Below, in pieces: positions 7,788-15,292 of a DNA stretch of 34,160 nucleotides. The notes below the pieces were generated by a model. That model ran no database searches and had not been told where the DNA came from. It saw only the letters and a list, made by a program, of their open reading frames with translations. Every line of letters starts with the position of its first letter. The stretch's first letter is position 1. Source of the stretch: Siminovitchia fordii DSM 16014 = CIP 108821. GTDB taxonomy: Bacteria; Bacillota; Bacilli; Bacillales; Bacillaceae_C. A program made the translations under genes and the position numbers. The stretch lies in contig NZ_KB894715.1 of NCBI RefSeq assembly GCF_000374565.1, positions 1-34,160 of the forward strand, given 5' to 3'.

Positions 7788-8867
7788 ATGAAGTTCACAA
7801 TTATCGGAGCCGGGAATGGTGGCCAGAGCATGGCCGCACATCTGGCTTTACTTGGTTATGAAATATCTTTATATGATATTCAGGATAGTTTGATAGAAAG
7901 TATTAATGAAAAAGGCGGAATTAAAGTGGAAGGGGTGATACATGGATTTGCTCCTTTGAAGGCGACAACCGATCTTGAAATTGCCATGCAGGATACAGAT
8001 ATTGTCATGATCACTACAACAGGAACAGCCCATAAGGCTGTGGCACGTTCGATCGCTCCTTACTTGCAAGATGAACAAGTGATTTTGATCCTTCCAGGCT
8101 ATTGGGGTGCATTGGAGTTTAGGAACGTTTTTAACCAAATAGGCATGAGTAAAAAAGTGTATGTATCGGAAACAGAATCTCTCATCTATACATGCCGCTA
8201 TATAGAGCCTGGCCATGTCCGTATCAGAAAAATAAAGGAATCCCTTGAATTCTCTGCTTTGCCTGCAAGCGATTCAGTTATCGTCAAAGAGAGGCTGAAA
8301 GAGGTTTATCCGCAACTAGTCATGGCGGGTAGTGTATTAGTAACCACTTTGAATAATTGCAACCCTGTATTCCATGTGCCCATCACTTTGTTGAATGCCG
8401 GCAGAATCGAGTCCAATGAGGAATTTTTCTTTTACCCGGAAGGAGCTACACCGTCTGTTGTGAATGTAATGGAAGAAGTGGACAAAGAAAGATTGAATAT
8501 CGGGAGGCAATTGGGAGTAGAATTGACGCCCGCGCTGGATTTGCTCCGAAGGTTTTATCAAGTAGAGGGGGACACACTGTATGAAGGAATCCAAAGAAAC
8601 CTTGCTTATCAGACCGGAAAAGCTCCGACCACATTAAACTATCGATACATTTACGAAGATATTCCATACGGTCTGCATCCCATGGTGAAACTTGGGGAAA
8701 AGCTGAGAGTCAATATGACATGCAGTAATTTACTCATAGATATGGCATCTTACTTGATGAAAGAAAATTTACGGGCGGGGGCTCTTGATCTGTCGGATTT
8801 GGGATTGGCGGAAATGTCTTCGGTGGAGATGGTAGAGTATTTGAGAGGAGAAAAGAATAGGCGGTAA
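7788..8867 (+). CDS. NAD/NADP octopine/nopaline dehydrogenase-family enzyme
   Basis: Encodes 359 residues. It begins with a Rossmann fold, FTIIGAGNGGQSMAAHLALL (GAGNGG at 7-12), for NAD(P). The C-terminal opine dehydrogenase domain has NPVFHVPITLLNAGRIE near 192-208; His196 fits the family's catalytic His. It then has FYPEGATPSVVNVMEEVDKE. Members interconvert an N-(carboxyalkyl)amino acid with an amino acid plus a 2-oxoacid. Last gene of the lyase-GntR-TAXI-TRAP operon: GAGGAGGATAT lies before the ATG and a strong terminator follows the stop. The likely role is oxidative cleavage of an imported opine-like compound or of the lyase product; the substrate is unknown. Confidence 0.88.
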   Translation: MKFTIIGAGNGGQSMAAHLALLGYEISLYDIQDSLIESINEKGGIKVEGVIHGFAPLKATTDLEIAMQDTDIVMITTTGTAHKAVARSIAPYLQDEQVILILPGYWGALEFRNVFNQIGMSKKVYVSETESLIYTCRYIEPGHVRIRKIKESLEFSALPASDSVIVKERLKEVYPQLVMAGSVLVTTLNNCNPVFHVPITLLNAGRIESNEEFFFYPEGATPSVVNVMEEVDKERLNIGRQLGVELTPALDLLRRFYQVEGDTLYEGIQRNLAYQTGKAPTTLNYRYIYEDIPYGLHPMVKLGEKLRVNMTCSNLLIDMASYLMKENLRAGALDLSDLGLAEMSSVEMVEYLRGEKNRR

Positions 8868-8878
8868 TAAATTATCTC

Positions 8879-8925
8879 AACTACGGTATCAATTGTTGAA
8901 CCAACATTTGGTACCGCAGTTTTTA
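8879..8925 (+). terminator. strong rho-independent terminator of the lyase/TRAP operon
   Basis: Arms 8879-8898 and 8902-8921 form a 20-position stem with two mismatches and a wobble around a 3-nt loop, followed by TTTTT. Confidence 0.85.
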
Positions 8926-9044
8926 TGGAAACATGAAAAGAGGGTGCATTACTAACAATTTATATGCGAATAATGAAAAACTGTATTATTCGTTAGAAAA
9001 AAAGACATGTTAATTTTTGTTTAAGGCAGGTTCTTATGTTTTTT

Positions 9045-9070
9045 GTTTTCATCTCCATTATTAGGGGTAT
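9045..9070 (+). promoter_or_regulatory. sigma-B-like promoter upstream of the 51-aa gene
   Basis: GTTTTC (9045-9050) and GGGTAT (9065-9070) are 14 bp apart and resemble the general-stress consensus GTTTAA-N12-15-GGGWAW. It lies about 110 bp before the start codon. The match is by eye only. Confidence 0.35.
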
Positions 9071-9179
9071 GGGATCATTATAAACTTCAGACTTATCAAG
9101 AGTATATTTAATGCTATACCTGAATCAAAGGGTTACACATATTGTTACCTCGTGAAAACATTATTTGGAGGTCTGGTAA

Positions 9180-9335
9180 ATGAGTAATAAAGAAAATGTT
9201 ATTTTAATTGCCTCCGCTCCAAAGGGATATGGAAAGAAAGTCGTCACTAATCGAATGAATCAAATGAAGCAGGATCGCGCCAATTTAAAAAATAAACTTG
9301 CACATATTAAAAGTTTATCACGAAATATCAAATAA
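9180..9335 (+). CDS. small basic hypothetical protein (51 aa)
   Basis: ATG at 9180, seven bases after TGGAGGT (9166-9172). The product begins MSNKENVILIASAPKGYGKK and continues with a lysine- and asparagine-rich, probably helical half (NRMNQMKQDRANLKNKLAHI). It has about 13 Lys/Arg, no Cys, no signal peptide and no membrane segment. A clean terminator follows 15 bp after the stop, so the gene is a complete unit. I do not recognise the family. A role in RNA or DNA binding would fit the charge but is only a guess. Confidence 0.65.
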   Translation: MSNKENVILIASAPKGYGKKVVTNRMNQMKQDRANLKNKLAHIKSLSRNIK

Positions 9336-9350
9336 ACAGCCAAAAAATTG

Positions 9351-9381
9351 CTCACTTTTCATTCCTGTAAAGTGAGTTTTT
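9351..9381 (+). terminator. terminator of the 51-aa gene
   Basis: CTCACTTT (9351-9358) pairs perfectly with AAAGTGAG (9369-9376) around a 10-nt loop, followed by TTTTT (9377-9381). Confidence 0.85.
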
Positions 9382-9832
9382 ATGATTAATCCACAAATTG
9401 GGAAGGACTTGAGGACATGAAATACTGAAGAAAGAAGAGAATTTCATCTTTTAAAGGTTTTAAGGGGAGTGGCACCTAAGAAATCCTTAATAAGCCTTTG
9501 TATTTTGAAAAGTATGTAGTTTTATGTGAATTCATTCACATAAATGAAAACACAATTTATAGCCATGACACCAAGCGAACAGGATTAAGAGGGAATATAT
9601 ATAAACATAACAGTACAACTAAATTTGGAAATCAATTATGGTCTAACGATATAACAATAAGTCCGATGGTGGAATACTGATGAATCTTAAAGAAAAACTT
9701 ATCAGATGATAGGATAATCGACAGATACATTTACGAAAACAATATATTATACCTTATTTCTACAAAACAGCAAGGTTTAAGAAAAAAATCAGTTGTTAAG
9801 TACCAAAGACGAAACAAAAACATCGAAATAGT
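9382..9832. other. AT-rich gap with no supported gene
   Basis: One 60-codon frame (9498-9680) lacks a ribosome site and its start is only a TTG; its composition looks random. I see no hairpin array, tRNA or coding similarity here. The right end leads into the promoter at 9833. Confidence 0.5.
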
Positions 9833-9860
9833 TAGACAAATGAAATAATTTATGTATAAT
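9833..9860 (+). promoter_or_regulatory. promoter of the DGQHR gene pair
   Basis: TAGACA (9833-9838) and a perfect TATAAT (9855-9860) are 16 bp apart, 28 bp before the start codon. Confidence 0.7.
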
Positions 9861-9888
9861 GGGTGTCAAAGGCAGGTGAGACATAAGT

Positions 9889-10989
9889 ATGAGTACTATG
9901 AAAATGGTCACTAAAATACAGGGCAAGGAATTCACACAGTTTGGTAAGAAGGTCCTGTTTACACAAATGAAATATAGAGAACTTGAATCTCATTTTGAGG
10001 TGGATGAAGAGGTACAAAGGAAGATAGATACGAAGCGCCGGTCTGAAATCAGGGATTTTATCCTTGATTCCTTGGAAAACAGACAAGGTTTTCATTTCTC
10101 GCCTTTTATTTTTTCAGCGAGGAATGGAATCAATCCGGTCGAAAATGGGTTTGAGTTTGTTTCAGGACGTAAAATTTACATACTCGACGGGCAGCACAGA
10201 ATATCAGCTATTGCAAGTGCGCTTGTTTCACTGAATACCGATAAAGAAGTAAAAGAGGAAATGATGCATTATGAGGAATTGGAAAGGATCAAGGAGCAGA
10301 TTAATATCCTGAGGGAATACCCCATTTCCATGCAGATCTACCTCGACTTGGAGCAGAACGAAGAGCGCCAGCTCTTCACTGACATCAATACGGAAAGACG
10401 GGAAGCGCATATCGGATTGGTGATGCAATATGATTATCGCGACCAGTACACGGAGTGGACACGTTGCGTAGCCAAGCGGTTGGCCGAGGAGATGGAAATC
10501 GAGCAAAAGCGGTCACGGCTTACGAGTCAAAATTCGGCCATTACGTCTCTGACAATCATGAGGAGATGTCTTATTGCGCTGTTTGAAGGTATCCTGACAG
10601 TAAAAACAGGCGATCCGTACCCCCGTGGATGCGCTCCTAACAAGGTCCCTGATGTAGCAGAATCATTTTTTCGCATGTGTATACGGCTTTTTCCAAAAAC
10701 TATGGCAAACAGAAACAAATATGTTTACGGGTTGTCCGGCATTCAAATAGCATTGGCTTATACCGTCTTCATTCTCATAAGGAAATATTCCATCCCTCAC
10801 CAAGAAGCTATCCGGATGCTTTTGCCGTTGAAGAAGCATTGCAGTTGGAAGCATACAGACCCCATATTTGCACATATGTACAACGCCGAGACAGGAAAAA
10901 TAACCAACCATTCAACAGTGACAGCCATACAGCATACTGCAAAGGCTTTTTTTGTGAAAATCGAAAGTGAAAGGGACCGAGCAAAATGA
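9889..10989 (+). CDS. DGQHR-domain / DndB-like protein (first of a pair)
   Basis: Encodes 366 residues. KIYILDGQHRISAIASAL carries the DGQHR motif at 100-104, and LFTDINTERREAHIG near 167-181 matches the conserved F-x-D-[IL]-N block of the family. DGQHR proteins share a ParB/sulfiredoxin-like core. DndB, the best-known member, is the repressor of phosphorothioate dnd clusters, and DpdB belongs to the 7-deazaguanine DNA modification systems. No dndA/C/D/E, tgt-like or restriction genes are seen here, so the role is open. ATG with AGGTGAG 8 nt upstream. It overlaps the next gene by 4 nt (ATGA), so the two proteins are probably made together. Confidence 0.8.
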   Translation: MSTMKMVTKIQGKEFTQFGKKVLFTQMKYRELESHFEVDEEVQRKIDTKRRSEIRDFILDSLENRQGFHFSPFIFSARNGINPVENGFEFVSGRKIYILDGQHRISAIASALVSLNTDKEVKEEMMHYEELERIKEQINILREYPISMQIYLDLEQNEERQLFTDINTERREAHIGLVMQYDYRDQYTEWTRCVAKRLAEEMEIEQKRSRLTSQNSAITSLTIMRRCLIALFEGILTVKTGDPYPRGCAPNKVPDVAESFFRMCIRLFPKTMANRNKYVYGLSGIQIALAYTVFILIRKYSIPHQEAIRMLLPLKKHCSWKHTDPIFAHMYNAETGKITNHSTVTAIQHTAKAFFVKIESERDRAK

Positions 10990-12011
10990 TTTCGGATATT
11001 GTCTTTAACAAGCAGCAATCGATTCATTCCTATTCTATCGGGGCACTTGAGAAGATGTATATGGAAGGAAGGTTGAAGTTTAGGGAGATTAACAATCCGC
11101 AAGTCAGGCAGATTCGCAGATATATATTGGATAACGCGTTGGATGAGCGAATCTATTTTCCGCCAGTGGTGGCCTATAAGAAGGAAGGAGACAAGTCAGG
11201 GACACTGCACATAATAGACGGCAATCAGCGTATCAGGGCATTCACGCAGTTATATGAATACTCCTTTGATAGGCTGGGGATTGATGATAAAAAGGAAGAG
11301 GAAAGTGCCAGGAAGGTGCTTGATTACATAGGTAATACGGAAATTGCGGTGCAGGTGTTTGAGGGATTGTCGGAAAAAGAAGCTGACCAGCTGTATGTGG
11401 ATTTTAATACAAAAGGGAAAAAAGTGGCCTTGTCTAAACGGATTGCCTTTGATTCTAGAAGTCAAATCAACCAAATCACGAACAAGGTACTGCAGCAGAA
11501 TACCATACTCCGGGTAGCGGGAATCGAAATGGAGAAGAGAGCAGTGATCCGGCCAGCGAATAAAAACTTTTTGTCCTTGTCGCAGCTGAGGCAGGTGGTC
11601 ACCGTGTTTTTAACAGGGAAAATGGTAGTCGATCAGGACAAAAGCATCGAGCTATCAATGGACATGGATCAATACCTGGAACTGATCCGTATGTGGTTTA
11701 TTGAGTTGTTTGAATTATATCCCGCTGAATCTATTGGTAATTACGAAGATTCAATGTTAGCAAGCTTCCCACTATTGATGGCGGTAGTTTTGTATGCACT
11801 TTCAGGGGTTGATGGAATGGATTTTGAGGAAAGAAAGACAACAGTTGTAACGAGAATGAAGCGTTTAAAGGAGGTGAACTGGAGTCGAGGTAACCCGGTA
11901 TGGACCGAATTTGAAGGGTCCGTAAGAGGGACGTACAAATATTTTTATTTGGATAACAATAAAAAGAATATTGACAAGATGACGGAATGGTTGAAACAGC
12001 AAGGGAGGTGA
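10986..12011 (+). CDS. DndB-like protein with degenerate DGNQR motif (second of the pair)
   Basis: Encodes 341 residues and is a diverged relative of the gene before it. HIIDGNQRIRAFTQL holds DGNQR at 78-82 in place of DGQHR. LYVDFNTKGKKVALSKRIAF follows where the partner has LFTDINTERREAHIG. The N-terminal RQIRRYILDNALDERIYFPP corresponds to RSEIRDFILDSLENRQGFHF of the partner. Loss of the motif His suggests the two subunits have split roles, perhaps as a heteromer; that is inference. Translation is coupled by the ATGA overlap. Two terminator hairpins follow. Confidence 0.75.
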   Translation: MISDIVFNKQQSIHSYSIGALEKMYMEGRLKFREINNPQVRQIRRYILDNALDERIYFPPVVAYKKEGDKSGTLHIIDGNQRIRAFTQLYEYSFDRLGIDDKKEEESARKVLDYIGNTEIAVQVFEGLSEKEADQLYVDFNTKGKKVALSKRIAFDSRSQINQITNKVLQQNTILRVAGIEMEKRAVIRPANKNFLSLSQLRQVVTVFLTGKMVVDQDKSIELSMDMDQYLELIRMWFIELFELYPAESIGNYEDSMLASFPLLMAVVLYALSGVDGMDFEERKTTVVTRMKRLKEVNWSRGNPVWTEFEGSVRGTYKYFYLDNNKKNIDKMTEWLKQQGR

Positions 12012-12037
12012 GGCTGATGTGATCAAACGTACATATG

Positions 12038-12085
12038 AAAACCCTTGGATTGTAAAGTCTTGCTCGACCAAATCCAAGGGTTTTT
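12038..12085 (+). terminator. terminator after the DGQHR pair
   Basis: AAAACCCTTGGATT (12038-12051) pairs perfectly with AATCCAAGGGTTTT (12071-12084) around a 19-nt loop, with T12085 extending the T-run. The A-run on the other side could make it work in both directions. Confidence 0.8.
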
Positions 12086-12090
12086 CGGTT

Positions 12091-12128
12091 GGAGTATACC
12101 CAACTAACGTTAGTATACTCCTTTTTTT
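12091..12128 (+). terminator. second tandem hairpin with T7 tail upstream of the ComK-like gene
   Basis: GGAGTATAC (12091-12099) pairs perfectly with GTATACTCC (12113-12121), then TTTTTTT. The loop contributes to an alternative perfect 12-bp palindrome ACTAACGTTAGT (12103-12114). It could be a terminator, an attenuator for the ComK-like gene, or partly an operator. Confidence 0.65.
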
Positions 12129-12165
12129 GAATAAAAAAAACTTTTAACAAAAAGGAGGATTAAGA

Positions 12166-12726
12166 ATGCAGGAGATGTATGACTACGTTATTCATAAGGA
12201 AACAATGGGGATACTAAATCGGTATGACGAGTATGGGAATTTGTGTTCATTGGTCGTGGAAGAGAAAGATATTTATGAAGTGAACGAGAGTCCGCTGGTG
12301 ATTGTTAAAAATAGCGCTCTGTTCTATGGAAGCAGCCTGGAAGGAGCAATTACTGGAGCAAGGGCGGCATTGGGGAAAATTAGTATGTCCCCGGTGATGA
12401 TTGGGGGAATCGAGCGGATGTACTGGTTTCCGAGCAAGTCCACTGAACATGAAGATTGCATTTGGTTTTCTGCGGAACACATTAAGGACTATAGGACTCT
12501 TGATGACGGGACACTTGAGGTGCGCTTTCACAATGATTATTCCATTAACATCGCCAGTACCTACTATCGGTTCGATCAGAAAGTCGGTAGAGCAAATAAG
12601 CTGAAAAATATCATGGAAAGAAGAACTGGCAGCAAGCGGATGTTTTTGTACATCCCTGAAAAGCAATTCATCATTATCAAGGATGGGGGCAGGAATCACT
12701 ACAAGATCCAGAAGCGGAGGAAATAG
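12166..12726 (+). CDS. ComK-family competence transcription factor homologue
   Basis: Encodes 186 residues; ComK of Bacillus subtilis has 192. The order of blocks follows ComK: YEVNESPLVIVKNSALFYGS (cf. FYVNMKPLQIVDRSCRFFGS), then a GAITGARAALG block, MSPVMIGGIERMYWFPSKST, WFSAEHIKDY, and SINIASTYYRFDQKVGRANK. ComK activates DNA-uptake genes by binding paired AT-boxes. Whether this is the main ComK or a paralogue cannot be told from the window. Start ATG after AAAAAGGAGG. Just upstream, AAAA-AAAAC-TTTT (near 12135-12147) has the spacing of one ComK AT-box, hinting at autoregulation, though A/T runs arise easily. It lies downstream of the DndB-like pair, separated by two hairpins. Confidence 0.75.
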   Translation: MQEMYDYVIHKETMGILNRYDEYGNLCSLVVEEKDIYEVNESPLVIVKNSALFYGSSLEGAITGARAALGKISMSPVMIGGIERMYWFPSKSTEHEDCIWFSAEHIKDYRTLDDGTLEVRFHNDYSINIASTYYRFDQKVGRANKLKNIMERRTGSKRMFLYIPEKQFIIIKDGGRNHYKIQKRRK

Positions 12727-12735
12727 AGAACATGG

Positions 12736-12765
12736 AGGAGTGCCCTTGGCACTCCTTGAGTTTTG
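12736..12765 (+). terminator. terminator after the ComK-like gene
   Basis: AGGAGTGCC (12736-12744) pairs perfectly with GGCACTCCT (12748-12756) around a CTT loop. The tail TGAGTTTTG is an imperfect T-tract. Confidence 0.65.
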
Positions 12766-12839
12766 TTGAATCAAACAGTAGGGAACGCTGATAGAGGCTA
12801 AGAAGAAGCCATGGACAGATATCTTGACTTCTTACTTAT

Positions 12840-13424
12840 TTAACGGCTCTGCAGCCATCGTCTAAATTCAGCAGGTGTTCGTACATTATTGTCTAATACA
12901 GCAGTGTAGATATCAAAGCTTTTTACTTGCTTTCCATATTCGGCCCGTGCGGCCCAAACAGTTTTAATGCTTAAAATAGAGGCAACCGTTTCCGGAGTAA
13001 GGCGATCGGACATAGTGCGAATATGTTGCAAATCGGGCTGTTTTTCAGGCTCGTCTACGAACCAAATATCCAGCTCCCATTGGTTGCCGCTGTTCGACTC
13101 GTACGTCATACCGAGAAAATAACCGTCGGGGTAAGTGGGATCGGTGTTCCAGTTGCCAGTATCGTTGATGAATTTCAAATCCCTGATCTGAGGATTGGAC
13201 ATCAATTGCGCTGCAATTCCGGAAATGTCAGCGATGTTCAACTTGGTGCAAACGACTGTAATATCAAGGTCTCTCCAAGCCATCAAACCAAGCGCCGCAC
13301 TCCCTACTTTTATTGGTGTCCCGGCTGATGCCAGCAATTGCATAATGTGCATTTCTTCAGCAATCTCATCTGCTTCAGCTTGCAGCTGCAGTTGGCGGGC
13401 CAGCAGCTCTTCCTGTTCAGCCAT
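12840..13424 (-). CDS. nucleotidyltransferase-fold protein
   Basis: Encodes 194 residues. VGSAALGLMAWRDLDITVVC fits the pol-beta nucleotidyltransferase pattern hGS-x9-DhDh, and WELDIWFVDE supplies the likely third acidic residue. An N-terminal helix of about 30 residues is rich in Glu, Gln and Ala. Antibiotic nucleotidyltransferases and GrpB-like proteins share this fold, but I cannot assign a substrate. I chose the ATG at 13424: AAGGGAGTG lies about 8 nt upstream, while the GTG at 13433 would sit inside that site. Its start overlaps by 8 nt the end of a broken frame on the same strand. Confidence 0.7.
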   Translation of the reverse strand: MAEQEELLARQLQLQAEADEIAEEMHIMQLLASAGTPIKVGSAALGLMAWRDLDITVVCTKLNIADISGIAAQLMSNPQIRDLKFINDTGNWNTDPTYPDGYFLGMTYESNSGNQWELDIWFVDEPEKQPDLQHIRTMSDRLTPETVASILSIKTVWAARAEYGKQVKSFDIYTAVLDNNVRTPAEFRRWLQSR

Positions 13425-13620
13425 CTTCCGCACTCCCTTTTAACATCCGTTTTTTGGTATTTTTATAATACTGCGAGTAAATAGCCGTTTTTCCTAGAAA
13501 TACGCCGTACATATAGACAACCGTACCATTGCTTAAAACGCACCAAGCTTGCAGCCAAGTTTCGAATTCAGAAATAGGCTTTCTTGCTAGTACTGCTTCT
13601 TTCGGATTGACGGTATTGTC
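13417..13620 (-). pseudogene. truncated gene overlapping the nucleotidyltransferase start
   Basis: A minus-strand frame without a start codon encodes 67 residues: NPKEAVLARKPISEFETWLQ, then AWCVLSNGTVVYMYGVFLGK and SQYYKNTKKRMLKGSAEDG. Its TGA overlaps the next gene's ATG (ATGGCTGA), the usual arrangement of coupled genes. The residue mix looks coded (aromatic-rich, no random stops). In-frame stops occur at 13621-13623 and further upstream, so the 5' part is lost or degraded. I do not recognise the family. Confidence 0.45.
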
Positions 13621-13749
13621 TCAATTGAGAACGTCAAATTCTGAATGTACTATCCTCTAGATCGTTATCTGCCTTTGTACGTTACTCGACTGCATTACGA
13701 TTTCAATCCCAGGTTCATAATGTTTAAAAGGGGTCCGTTTTGGCTTTCC

Positions 13750-14352
13750 CTAATCTAGAGGCTGTACCCGTCCAGCTACTCCATAGAAGAACAACTCCAT
13801 TAACTGATCCATGCTCAAGGTTGTCCGTTCTTGATTCGATGACTCCCAATACCGACGGAGTTCATTCTGGAACATCGTGAAATAACTCATCATCATCTCT
13901 TCCGTCAGATCCATCCGAATATACCCCTCTTGTTTTCCAAGCGCAACAAACTTCTTGAAGAAGTGCACGATTTTCTGCTCACTATAACTGTCCATTATTT
14001 GCATCAAACCGCTCAATTCGGAGGAAGGGACTTTCGGAAACTCATCCCCTAAAATTTTCAGATTTGCTGCCTCCAATTGCATAATTTCTTTCGCCTTCTC
14101 AGGAAAAGATAAATCGGAATCCAGAATGCTCTCATACTGTTCCAACTGCTTGTCCATCCAATTTATCAGGGAATCGCTATAGAGCTGTTCTTTCGTACCG
14201 AAGTAATTATATATGGTTGCAGGGGAAACCTTCGCTTTATGCGCAATTTCATTCACATTAACCTTCTGAAAGCCGTATTTGAAAAATAATTCAATCGCTG
14301 CGCTGAATATTTGCTCCATTTTTTTCTGTTTCCGTCGTTCGTAGCCGTTCAT
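13750..14352 (-). CDS. TetR/AcrR-family transcriptional regulator
   Basis: Encodes 200 residues. The N-terminal helix-turn-helix at about 8-55 reads IFSAAIELFFKYGFQKVNVN, then EIAHKAKVSPATIYNYFGTK. The remainder is the helical ligand-binding and dimer domain. The ATG at 14352 is preferred over the TTG at 14355 because AGGTGAAAG then has a spacing of 7. It is divergent from the membrane protein gene at 14531 and probably represses it. Repeated AGTTTTAGAGT elements lie in the shared gap. Confidence 0.9.
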   Translation of the reverse strand: MNGYERRKQKKMEQIFSAAIELFFKYGFQKVNVNEIAHKAKVSPATIYNYFGTKEQLYSDSLINWMDKQLEQYESILDSDLSFPEKAKEIMQLEAANLKILGDEFPKVPSSELSGLMQIMDSYSEQKIVHFFKKFVALGKQEGYIRMDLTEEMMMSYFTMFQNELRRYWESSNQERTTLSMDQLMELFFYGVAGRVQPLD

Positions 14353-14382
14353 CAACTTTCACCTCATATGTAGTGTAACCAA

Positions 14383-14461
14383 AGTTTTAGAGTGATTCAA
14401 TAAAAACAGTACAAAACATATTGACCCAAACAGAAACGTATAGATATAATAGTTTTAGAGT
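14383..14461. promoter_or_regulatory. promoter with two AGTTTTAGAGT direct repeats (likely TetR target)
   Basis: TTGACC (14421-14426) and TATAAT (14445-14450) are 18 bp apart and read toward the membrane protein gene. The 11-mer AGTTTTAGAGT occurs at 14383-14393 and again at 14451-14461, directly after the -10. This placement suits repression. TetR operators are usually inverted repeats, so direct repeats are slightly unusual. Confidence 0.5.
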
Positions 14462-14530
14462 TAAAAAGTGTATATAGTACATAACTTTATAGAAATAAGT
14501 GTTTTTCATTGATGATGGGAGTGGTATGAA

Positions 14531-15100
14531 ATGAGACAACTTCGAATTCCTTCTTTTTTACACGATGTATTTGGTGAAAAACAGTCTGTTGCATCCATTT
14601 TGACAATACTGCTTTTTGGCGGAATACTGACGGTTGCGTTATATTACAGATTCCCAGAGTTGACCAGTCATTTGCCGGCATGGCGAAGCATTCTGGCATT
14701 ATTATTGATATTCGATGTTTTTGCCGGCTGCATAGCGAATTTTACGCCTTCAACCAGCAACTTTTATGCGGCGCGAAAAACAAATCGGATCGTATTTATC
14801 GCGATCCATATCCATGTCGTACTCGTTGCCCTTCTGCTTGATACCGATATTGGGTATTCCCTTGGGATCTGGGCTTATACGATCATCGGAGCATTCACCG
14901 TAAACGCACTTATCGGGAAGCATACGCAATTATTCGTAGCGGGCTTGCTTTTGTCTGTCGGTCTGGGCTGCATGCCTATGTTGCCGGGAATAACTCCTTA
15001 TATGCTGATGATTGGGGAACTGTTTATGCTGAAAGTATTGTTTGGCTTTGCCGTCGACCATTATGGAAAAGCAAAACGTAACACCGCTGAAGAAGCATGA
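14531..15100 (+). CDS. multi-pass membrane protein next to TetR
   Basis: Encodes 189 residues with about five or six membrane segments, for example ILTILLFGGILTVALYY, SILALLLIFDVFAGCIANF, IHIHVVLVALLLDT and LFVAGLLLSVGLGCMPML. The cytoplasmic end is basic (YGKAKRNT). No transport motif is recognised and no known family can be named with confidence. ATG after GGGAGTGG. Divergent from the TetR gene and probably under its control, which would fit a stress or efflux-related role; this is inferred from position only. Confidence 0.7.
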   Translation: MRQLRIPSFLHDVFGEKQSVASILTILLFGGILTVALYYRFPELTSHLPAWRSILALLLIFDVFAGCIANFTPSTSNFYAARKTNRIVFIAIHIHVVLVALLLDTDIGYSLGIWAYTIIGAFTVNALIGKHTQLFVAGLLLSVGLGCMPMLPGITPYMLMIGELFMLKVLFGFAVDHYGKAKRNTAEEA

Positions 15101-15292
15101 AAACTGCGCTTCGAATTGTCAAAATTGGCAAATTTTATGATTAGGAATAGAAAATTTGCTCTAGTTTTTTTCGGTTTTTCTGTATAATAATAGGAAAGAA
15201 TATTTCGATATTTTGTTTGGTTGAGCCAGAGGTAGAAAATTAACAGATTAAGATAATTATGATTTTTAATGGAATAGAAAGGGGATGATAGA

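Noticed and set aside
9498-9680. 60-codon plus-strand frame
   Set aside because: The only start is a TTG without a ribosome site, the protein has no recognisable features, and the stretch is generally AT-rich.
9889-12011. A complete Dnd phosphorothioation or Dpd modification system
   Set aside because: Only DndB-like genes are present; no cysteine desulfurase, DndC/D/E, restriction or queuosine-type genes lie in the window.
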